Part shown: positions 15,520 to 21,087 of the stretch, piece by piece | How the letters are laid out: each line of letters starts with the position of its first letter | Position numbering within the stretch: the stretch's first letter is position 1 | Assembly (NCBI GenBank): GCA_030643125.1 | Contig: DAOWML010000004.1 | Span: forward strand, 1 to 21,087 | From: Bacteroidales bacterium | Lineage (GTDB): Bacteria > Bacteroidota > Bacteroidia > Bacteroidales > UBA12077 | Length of the DNA stretch: 21,087 bases | Reading direction: 5' to 3' | The notes under the pieces: generated by a model | Told to the model about the DNA's origin: nothing | The model's input: only the letters and a program-made list of their open reading frames with translations | Databases searched by the model: none | Made by a program: the position numbers and the translations under genes

Positions 15520-16011
15520 TCAGGGTTTGTTACGAATTTCAACCTTTTCAATTCTTAATCCAATATCAGAGATATATTCCAATTCGTTAGTACGCATAGC
15601 CTGCACATATTCAAAAGTATAAATTCCTGAAACGGGGAACCGAATATTTCTTTTATAAATAAACTGGTTATCGTATATATCTCCCCAGCCACTACCTGTC
15701 CATTTCCCTCGCTCATCGGCTAAATAACATTCAAAAGTATCATGAAGCGTAGATTCGTTTGGGGAAGTTGTTGTAACAAATAAAAACAAATTCTGCAATT
15801 TATACCTGGAGGTATTTCGGACGTTGATGTAAATATTATGAAAACTGATCGTATCCTGAATATCAACTTGAAACTTTATAATTGAGTCCTTATGCCATGT
15901 GAAATCTTCAATTTCAATATTTCTTTCGAAAACCTGACTTGGGTCGCACGAATATATAATTAATATAAGGGATGCAAAAAAAAAGACACTAAGGCTTCTG
16001 GTGCTTTTCAT
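15520..16011 (-). CDS. gldH: Gliding motility lipoprotein GldH
   Basis: GldH is an outer-membrane lipoprotein needed for gliding in Flavobacterium and widespread in Bacteroidota that carry a type IX secretion system, including non-gliders. The 163-aa product begins with a lipoprotein signal: Lys2/Arg5, a hydrophobic core of about residues 9-20, and IIYS-Cys22 as the lipidation site. Recognisable family segments follow: VFERNIEIEDFTWHKDS, DTISFHNIYINVRNTSRYKLQNLFLFV, GKWTGSGWGDIYDNQFIYK and GIYTFEYVQAMRTNEL. The mature protein looks like a small beta-sandwich. Its first 23 bases overlap the end of ricT, implying coupled translation. Its molecular role is not settled in the family. Confidence 0.92.
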   Translation of the reverse strand: MKSTRSLSVFFFASLILIIYSCDPSQVFERNIEIEDFTWHKDSIIKFQVDIQDTISFHNIYINVRNTSRYKLQNLFLFVTTTSPNESTLHDTFECYLADERGKWTGSGWGDIYDNQFIYKRNIRFPVSGIYTFEYVQAMRTNELEYISDIGLRIEKVEIRNKP

Positions 16012-17146
16012 TTCTGGGTCTTTTACGTTTATTATTTCTTTTCTTTTTTCTTTTAGCCTTTTTATCGTCGAAACGAGTTAAGCTTTCTTGTCCGACCACG
16101 TTTTTAAAATCCAGCGAATTTTCCGTTGGAACATTTGATATATCTACTAATACATCAACCTTAACGCCTTTTTTGTTAAGTTCAATTATTTCCTTTACTC
16201 TTTCGACAGTAACCGGGGTCAAATTCACTAAATTAACCGAATCAAAAGTATACCACATTATTCCACGGAAAATATCTGTTTTGCTATGATATGCTTGTCC
16301 TGTTTTTGTTTCCAGTACAACTTCTCTTGAAGGAAAATCTTTTTGTGCATCAACATAACAGTCCAGCTCAAAATTTAAACAACACTTTAATTTCCCACAT
16401 TGCCCGGCTAATTTTTGTGGGTTTAACGATATCTCCTGGTAACGTGCCGAATTTGTTGTTACCGAAACAAAATTTGATATCCAGGTTGAACAACAAAGTT
16501 CTCTGCCACATGATCCAATTCCACCAATTCTTCCAGCTTCCTGTCGCGCACCAATCTGGCGCATCTCAATCCGAATTTTGAATTTTTCAGCTAAGATTTT
16601 TATTAACTCACGAAAGTCAACTCTCTCATCAGCAATATAATAAAAAATTGCTTTTGTTTTATCTCCCTGATATTCAACATCACCAATCTTCATATCTAAA
16701 TTAAGATCGGAAGCTATCTTTCGGGTTTCAAACATGATAGAATCTTCAAGCAATATTGCCTCATGCCACTTTTCAAAATCAGCAGGTTTAGCTTTTCGGT
16801 ATACTTTTTTGAACTCATACTCTGCCGGATTAACTCCTTGTTTTTTTAGTTGAAAGCCAACTATTTCCCCTGTCAATGAAATTATACCAATATCATGTCC
16901 CGGAGATGCTTCAACGGCAACAATATCTCCTTTTTTTAGACGTAACAAATTTGAATTTATAAAAAAATCTTTACGTGTATTTTTAAACCTAACCTCAATA
17001 ATATCCAGTTTTTTAGATGGCTCCGGGATATTGTTCAGCCAATCGAAAGCCTCTAGTTTACTGCAACTTTCAGGTTTTAAACAACTACAAGAAGATATAT
17101 TTAATTCAGGCTGAGTACCCGACTTTTCTTTATCAATATTATCCAT
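15989..17146 (-). CDS. ricT: RicT/YaaT-like PSP1-domain protein
   Basis: The 385-aa product carries the PSP1 domain of the RicT (YaaT) family. In Bacillus, RicT joins RicA and RicF in an iron-sulfur-containing complex that affects RNase Y-dependent mRNA processing. The PSP1 region is about residues 115-260, with IGARQEAGRIGGIGSCGRELCCSTW and QCGKLKCCLNFE. Cys213, Cys218, Cys219, Cys250, Cys255 and Cys256 match the family's cluster-binding cysteines. Additional features are three N-terminal cysteines (20, 22, 28) and a very basic C-terminal tail (KKAKRKKKRNNKRKRPRNEK) that could bind RNA. Neither RicA nor RicF is in the window, so a role like that in Bacillus is uncertain. It heads the ricT-gldH-trmB-atl block, with a well-formed promoter between it and holB. 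Confidence 0.85.
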   Translation of the reverse strand: MDNIDKEKSGTQPELNISSCSCLKPESCSKLEAFDWLNNIPEPSKKLDIIEVRFKNTRKDFFINSNLLRLKKGDIVAVEASPGHDIGIISLTGEIVGFQLKKQGVNPAEYEFKKVYRKAKPADFEKWHEAILLEDSIMFETRKIASDLNLDMKIGDVEYQGDKTKAIFYYIADERVDFRELIKILAEKFKIRIEMRQIGARQEAGRIGGIGSCGRELCCSTWISNFVSVTTNSARYQEISLNPQKLAGQCGKLKCCLNFELDCYVDAQKDFPSREVVLETKTGQAYHSKTDIFRGIMWYTFDSVNLVNLTPVTVERVKEIIELNKKGVKVDVLVDISNVPTENSLDFKNVVGQESLTRFDDKKAKRKKKRNNKRKRPRNEKHQKP

Positions 17147-17220
17147 AACTTACATGTTACACTCTACAAAATCATTTTCACCTTAATATTAACTTCGAAA
17201 GATAGAGATATTTCACTTAG

Positions 17221-17250
17221 CAAAAGTAATGAAAATTACTTTTTTATCAA
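17221..17250 (-). promoter_or_regulatory. Promoter for ricT-gldH-trmB-atl
   Basis: On the minus strand TTG (17250-17248), 19 nt, then TACTTTTG (17228-17221) gives an exact TAnnTTTG with ideal spacing. It overlaps the last codons of holB and implies a leader of about 70 nt before ATG 17146. This is the best-scoring promoter in the window by eye. Confidence 0.55.
17222..17243 (-). terminator. Hairpin over the holB stop codon
   Basis: AAAAGTAAT and ATTACTTTT form a perfect nine-pair stem around a four-base loop (GAAA on the plus strand). On the minus strand the stem contains the holB stop and ends in CTTTT. It is AT-rich, so weak as a terminator, and it overlaps the -7 element of the next promoter. 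Confidence 0.35.
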
Positions 17251-18363
17251 TTTTATAATCTTTAAAGCTAAATCTAAAAACACTATTTTATTATAAGCAT
17301 TCATTTCAATATCGGAATGAGCCCGATTCAATGCTTCATAAATCTGATTAATATTTTCCTGATTGATAAACTGAGAAAAATTTTCGGAAAATTCTAATTC
17401 TTTATTTGTCAGATATACAAGTTCTTTATTTTTAATGTTTAACATAAAATTTTCCCGAATAAGCCTAAGAGAGTAAGCTAAAAAGCTTTTCTGTTTTTCT
17501 CGTCCTATCCTGGATATTTCATCAACCCAATTAACTATTTCAATAATTTTTCGCTGATAAGACAATCGCATAAATTGTGTAAACTGATCAAAATTATCAT
17601 TGTTTTCTTCAGTTGAACTTATCAGATTTTGTGCTTCGAAATAATTTCCGTTTGCCAGATGAGCTATATCGCCGGCCTTTTCTGGTAATAATCCTAATCT
17701 GTCGCAAAGTGCGTTACGCATACTTTCATTATCAATTTTAGGAATTTTTATTAATTGAGTTCTTGAAAGTATGGTCGGTAATATTTGCTCCGAATTTTCC
17801 GAAACCATTAAAAACAATGTCTTAGCAGGAGGCTCTTCAATTAACTTTAATAATTTATTAGCTGCAGAAGCATTCATCTTCTCGGGCAACCATATAATCA
17901 TAATTTTATATTCTGATTCAAAAGTTTTGAGATTCAGTTTCTTTAAAATCTCATAACTTTCATTCTTACTTATAATTCCTTGTTTATTTTCAATATCAAT
18001 TATTTCGTACCATTTGTTATGATTTATATATGGATTTTCAATGATTATTTCGCGCCACAGAGTTATATAATCATCACTAACAGGATCTTTTTTTACAGTT
18101 TTTGATGTTGATACCGGATAAACAAAATGCAGATCGGGATGAATCAATTTTTGAAACTTTATACAAGACGGACAAACTCCACAAGAATCATTTTCCTGTT
18201 TGCTCTCACAAGAAATATATTGAGCATAGGCTATTGCCAAAGCCAAATTCCCTGAGCCTTCAGAACCTAAAAAAAGTTGAGCATGACTTATCCTATTTTC
18301 CTTTATAGTATGTATTAATTTTTTCTTTATCTTATGATGTCCAACTACTTCTTTAAATTGCAT
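17236..18363 (-). CDS. holB: DNA polymerase III delta' subunit
   Basis: HolB (delta') is the non-ATPase clamp-loader subunit that helps load the sliding clamp during replication. The 375-aa product starts FKEVVGHHKIKKKLIHTIKENRISHAQLFLGSEGSG, as in this family. Its P-loop is degenerate (GSEGSGNL, lacking the GKT/S lysine), as expected for a subunit that does not hydrolyse ATP. A zinc module is present (Cys52, then Cys61-x-x-Cys64-x-x-Cys67). Later motifs are KIMIIWLPEKMNASAANKLLKLIEEPP, the Walker B/sensor region, and ILPTILSRTQLIKIP, whose SRTQ corresponds to the clamp-loader SRC box. It starts with ATG 18363, about 50 nt below a good promoter. It is divergent from pgk and upstream of ricT, a neighbourhood I recall in other Bacteroidota. 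Confidence 0.93.
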   Translation of the reverse strand: MQFKEVVGHHKIKKKLIHTIKENRISHAQLFLGSEGSGNLALAIAYAQYISCESKQENDSCGVCPSCIKFQKLIHPDLHFVYPVSTSKTVKKDPVSDDYITLWREIIIENPYINHNKWYEIIDIENKQGIISKNESYEILKKLNLKTFESEYKIMIIWLPEKMNASAANKLLKLIEEPPAKTLFLMVSENSEQILPTILSRTQLIKIPKIDNESMRNALCDRLGLLPEKAGDIAHLANGNYFEAQNLISSTEENNDNFDQFTQFMRLSYQRKIIEIVNWVDEISRIGREKQKSFLAYSLRLIRENFMLNIKNKELVYLTNKELEFSENFSQFINQENINQIYEALNRAHSDIEMNAYNKIVFLDLALKIIKLIKK

Positions 18364-18415
18364 AAATGTTAAATAATTTTACTTATATATTTTAATTTCA
18401 AAAATGGATTCTGAG

Positions 18416-18449
18416 CAAAAATAACAATAAACGAAATACAAACCACAAA
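18416..18449 (-). promoter_or_regulatory. holB: Promoter of holB
   Basis: On the minus strand 18423-18416 is TATTTTTG, an exact TAnnTTTG match. TTTG at 18449-18446 is 22 nt upstream, and another TTTG at 18443-18440 is 16 nt upstream. The leader would be about 47 nt. Confidence 0.5.
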
Positions 18450-18534
18450 TAAATATTTGGCATTTTTTATATTCCAGATTTACAATTTAGATTAAATGTA
18501 TAATATTATTTTGTATGTTAATCATCTGAAATTA

Positions 18535-18629
18535 GAAATTGGAAATTTGATTAGCCTTTCAGCCAACAAGACAGGAACCCAAGCCTTTTCCCAATTTCAT
18601 CCCGAAAACTTTCGGGACAAATTTCAATT
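18535..18629. repeat. Nested inverted-repeat element, possibly MITE-like
   Basis: GAAATTGG (18535-18542) is matched by CCAATTTC (18591-18598). The overlapping AATTGGAAATTTG (18537-18549) is also matched, with one base missing, by CAAATTTCAATT (18618-18629). Between the two right arms lies a compact hairpin, TCCCGAAA-AC-TTTCGGGA (18600-18617). The layout resembles a small non-coding palindromic repeat. No coding capacity or target-site duplication was seen. Confidence 0.5.
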
Positions 18630-18684
18630 ACTATAACAGGACAAAGTTAATACAATTCAAAAGTGTTAACTACTTTTAAGTGTT

Positions 18685-18714
18685 TTTGAAAAATGTCAAA
18701 TATTTCTATCTTTA
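18685..18714 (+). promoter_or_regulatory. pgk: Promoter of pgk
   Basis: TTTG (18685-18688), 18 nt, then TATCTTTA (18707-18714), one mismatch from TAnnTTTG in the last base. The spacing is normal. A start near 18718-18720 would leave a leader of under 20 nt before ATG 18737. Confidence 0.5.
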
Positions 18715-18736
18715 ACACATCATAAAAGCACCAGGC

Positions 18737-21087
18737 ATGTATTCTATCGACAACTATAATTTTACAGGAAAAAAAGTATTAATGCGCGTGGATTTTAACG
18801 TTCCGTTAAATGAAAAACTTGAAATAACAGATGATACAAGGATTATTACTGCAATACCAACGATTCAAAAAATTTTAGCTGAAGGCGGATCAATAATTCT
18901 TTTAACACATTTGGGAAGACCAAAAGGTCAAATTAATGAAAGAATGTCCTTAAAAATAATCCTTCCTCATTTAAGTAAAGTTCTTGATCGAGAAGTAAAA
19001 TTTGCTCCTGATTGCATTGGTATTAAAGCAGAAAAATTAGCTAAAACCCTAAACCCCGGTGAAATTCTTTTATTAGAAAATCTGAGATTTTATAAAGAAG
19101 AAACAGATGCTGATGAGGATTTTGCAAAACACCTTGCCAGCCTTGGCGATGTATATGTAAATAATGCATTTGGCACTGCACACAGAGCACATGCTTCGAC
19201 TTACACTATTGTTAAACATTTTCCAAAAAACAGTATGTTTGGGTATCTTGTCGAAAGTGAAATAAATAATATCGACAAAATTTTACACCAACCATTACAC
19301 CCTTTTACAGCAATTCTCGGAGGATCGAAAATATCTACTAAAATCCATATTATAGAAACATTAATAGAAAAGGTAGATAATTTAATTATTGCGGGAGGAA
19401 TTGCATACACATTTGCTAAAGCTATGGGTGGTAAAATCGGAAATTCTTTAGTTGAAGATGAGTTTTTAGATTTTGCAAGACATATTATTAAAAAGGCTGA
19501 AAAAAATAAAGTTAAATTATATTTACCAAGCGATTGCATTATTGCAGATGATTTTAAAAATGATGCCCAAATTGATCATTGTGATATTAATGAGATACCT
19601 GATGGATGGATGGGTCTTGACATTGGAATTAAATCTGCAAATCGCTTTTCAGAAGTGATCGAAAACTCAAAAAAAATTCTTTGGAATGGTCCGATAGGTG
19701 TTTTTGAAATGCCAAGTTTTTCAATGGGAACATTAAAAATTGCTATGTCGGTAGCCCGTGCAACTGATAAAGGGGCGTTTTCTCTGATTGGCGGAGGTGA
19801 TTCAATAGCTGCAATTAACAAGTATAGTTTAGCTCATAAAATCAGCTATATATCAACAGCCGGCGGTGCTTTGCTGGAATACCTTAAAGGAAAGGAACTA
19901 CCAAGTATTAAAGCTATTAAGCAAAACTTAACCATTGACCGATATAACTTTGAAGGTAAAAAAGTTCTGATGCGTGTTGATTTCAATGTTCCTATGGACG
20001 AAAACAGAAAAATTACCGATGACACAAGAATTATTACTGCATTACCAACAGCACGTAAAATATTAGCTGAAGGTGGTTCTGTTATATTCTTAACTCATTT
20101 AGGAAGGCCAAAAGGTAAGTTCAACGAAAATCTTTCATTAAAACATATATTACCTTATTTATCAAAAGCTCTTGATAAAAAAGTGAAATTTGCAGCTAAC
20201 TGCATTGGAGAAGAAGCCATAATTGCAACAACAGTTCTAAAACCGGGAGAATGCCTGTTACTTGAGAATCTTCGATTCCATAAAGAAGAAACCGATGCAG
20301 ATGAAAATTTCGCTAAACAATTAGCAGAACTTGGAGACACCTATGTTTTTAATGCTTTTGGAACAGCACACAGGGCACATGCTTCAACATACACTTTAGC
20401 CAAGTTTTTTCCTGAAGATAAAATGTTTGGCTACCTGGTGGAAAATGAAATTAATAATATCGATAAAGTAATAAAACAAGCAAAAAGACCATTTACTGCA
20501 ATTCTGGGAGGATCTAAAGTGTCAACTAAAATTCATATCATACTTGCTTTATTGGAAAAAGTTGACAATTTAATTATTGCCGGTGGAATTGCTTTTACTT
20601 TTGCTAAAGCTATGGGTGGTAAAATAGGAAATTCGCTGGTTGAAGATGATTACCTTGATGTTGCCAAAGAAATTATAGCAAAAGCAAAAGAAAACGGAGT
20701 TGGACTTTATCTTCCGACCGACTGTATTATTGCTGATGATTTTAAAAATGATGCAAATATTGAGCATTGCCACATTGACCAGATTAAAGATGGATGGATG
20801 GGATTAGATATCGGAATAAAATCTGCAAATGAATTTACCGAAGTAATTGAAAACTCATCTACAATACTTTGGAACGGACCAATAGGAGTTTTTGAAATGT
20901 CGAATTACTCAATGGGAACTTTAAAAATTGCCATGGCTGTGGCTCGTGCTACCGATAAAGGAGCATTTTCTTTAATCGGAGGTGGCGATTCCATTGCTGC
21001 TGTAAATAAATTTAGTTTAGCTTATAAAATAAGTTATATTTCAACAGCCGGAGGAGCTTTACTGGAATATATTGAAGGTAAAGAACT
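18737..21087 (+). CDS. pgk: Tandem two-domain phosphoglycerate kinase (runs off the right edge)
   Basis: Phosphoglycerate kinase interconverts 1,3-bisphosphoglycerate plus ADP and 3-phosphoglycerate plus ATP in glycolysis. From ATG 18737 the frame stays open for 783 codons and encodes two full PGK domains: residues 1-396, and 397 to the edge. The junction is KGKELPSIKAIKQNLTIDRYNFEGKK, with no stop and no extra linker. Each copy keeps the 3-phosphoglycerate site (DFNVP, TDDTRI, HLGRPKG, HRAHAS), both lysines (GGSK-I/V-STKI), WNGPIGVFE and the phosphate loop GGGDSIAA, so both look catalytically competent. Matching residues lie exactly 1188 nt apart (the HRAHAS histidine codon is at 19181 and 20369). 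By hand count the copies are about 77 percent identical without gaps. An ordinary PGK has about 390-400 residues. The window ends at the equivalent of residue 388 of the second copy, so the stop is not visible. Confidence 0.96.
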   Translation, partial: MYSIDNYNFTGKKVLMRVDFNVPLNEKLEITDDTRIITAIPTIQKILAEGGSIILLTHLGRPKGQINERMSLKIILPHLSKVLDREVKFAPDCIGIKAEKLAKTLNPGEILLLENLRFYKEETDADEDFAKHLASLGDVYVNNAFGTAHRAHASTYTIVKHFPKNSMFGYLVESEINNIDKILHQPLHPFTAILGGSKISTKIHIIETLIEKVDNLIIAGGIAYTFAKAMGGKIGNSLVEDEFLDFARHIIKKAEKNKVKLYLPSDCIIADDFKNDAQIDHCDINEIPDGWMGLDIGIKSANRFSEVIENSKKILWNGPIGVFEMPSFSMGTLKIAMSVARATDKGAFSLIGGGDSIAAINKYSLAHKISYISTAGGALLEYLKGKELPSIKAIKQNLTIDRYNFEGKKVLMRVDFNVPMDENRKITDDTRIITALPTARKILAEGGSVIFLTHLGRPKGKFNENLSLKHILPYLSKALDKKVKFAANCIGEEAIIATTVLKPGECLLLENLRFHKEETDADENFAKQLAELGDTYVFNAFGTAHRAHASTYTLAKFFPEDKMFGYLVENEINNIDKVIKQAKRPFTAILGGSKVSTKIHIILALLEKVDNLIIAGGIAFTFAKAMGGKIGNSLVEDDYLDVAKEIIAKAKENGVGLYLPTDCIIADDFKNDANIEHCHIDQIKDGWMGLDIGIKSANEFTEVIENSSTILWNGPIGVFEMSNYSMGTLKIAMAVARATDKGAFSLIGGGDSIAAVNKFSLAYKISYISTAGGALLEYIEGKE
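19925..21087 (+). repeat. Second copy of the PGK-coding repeat (unit 1188 bp)
   Basis: Bases 18737-19924 and 19925 onward are in-frame tandem copies with a 396-codon period. Codons for LMRVDFNVP, ITDDTRIITA, LTHLGRPKG, GTAHRAHASTYT, AKAMGGKIGNSLVED and CIIADDFKNDA recur at a constant offset. Synonymous positions differ widely, so the duplication is old and not an assembly duplicate. Confidence 0.9.

Larger units (their letters stand above)
18364..18736. other. 373-bp divergent intergenic region between holB and pgk
   Basis: This gap contains the holB promoter at its left end, an inverted-repeat element in the middle (18535-18629), and the pgk promoter at its right end. No open frame of note was seen. 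Confidence 0.7.

Noticed and set aside
16291..18308. Plus-strand open frames opposite ricT and holB
   Set aside because: They are low-complexity or hydrophobic translations of the complementary strand of conserved genes, with no independent support.
19201..20773. Several minus-strand open frames of 61-112 codons opposite pgk
   Set aside because: They lie entirely antisense to the conserved tandem PGK frame, have no recognisable motifs, and recur at similar places in both repeats, as expected for shadows of a constrained coding sequence.
18737..21087. Tandem PGK as an assembly duplication artefact
   Set aside because: The copies differ at roughly a quarter of residues and at many synonymous sites, which a duplicated contig segment would not show.
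1..21087. CRISPR array, tRNA, rRNA or prophage genes
   Set aside because: No regularly spaced direct repeats, cloverleaf-forming segments or phage/transposase motifs were noticed on either strand.

Overview
The window is AT-rich DNA from a Bacteroidota bacterium, most likely from the Bacteroidales/Marinilabiliales side. The evidence is a SusC/CirA-style TonB-dependent receptor with an N-terminal carboxypeptidase-regulatory-like domain, three type IX secretion/gliding genes (porX, porW/sprE, gldH), a Bacteroidota-type RicT/PSP1 protein, and several promoters of the TAnnTTTG (-7) class. The lineage call is inference from gene content. I see no tRNA, rRNA, CRISPR array, transposase or prophage gene.

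Layout, left to right. A TonB-dependent receptor runs off the left edge on the minus strand (1-1075), preceded by waaA for Kdo transfer to lipid A (1333-2574, minus). A 405-bp gap (2575-2979) holds a promoter-like site and a strong orphan intrinsic terminator, possibly a small RNA. Next is a large outer-membrane protein of unknown function on the plus strand (2980-6436), split in two by a frameshift at a run of nine T. The minus-strand block 6548-9871 has ald, tsaE and porX, read porX-tsaE-ald, and is flanked on both sides by related palindromes with a shared 14-bp core. porW/sprE follows (10038-12746, minus). Then comes the iron-sulfur pair mrp-nfu (12936-14322, minus), with its own promoter and terminator, and the block ricT-gldH-trmB-atl (14459-17146, minus, with two gene overlaps). 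holB (17236-18363, minus) diverges across a 373-bp gap from pgk (18737 to the right edge, plus).

How the genes work together. porX, porW and gldH belong to the secretion/gliding machinery that moves proteins across the outer membrane, while waaA, the TonB receptor and the large barrel-like protein build or occupy that membrane. mrp and nfu mature iron-sulfur proteins. trmB, tsaE, atl and holB are tRNA modification, DNA repair and replication genes.

The most unusual object is pgk. Codon-by-codon reading from 18737 to 21087 shows two complete phosphoglycerate kinase domains fused head to tail in one uninterrupted frame. They have an identical 396-codon (1188-nt) period, no indels between copies, about 77 percent identity by hand count, and nucleotide- and substrate-binding motifs kept in both. 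The window ends at the last residues of the second domain, so a stop, or even a third copy, lies outside it.
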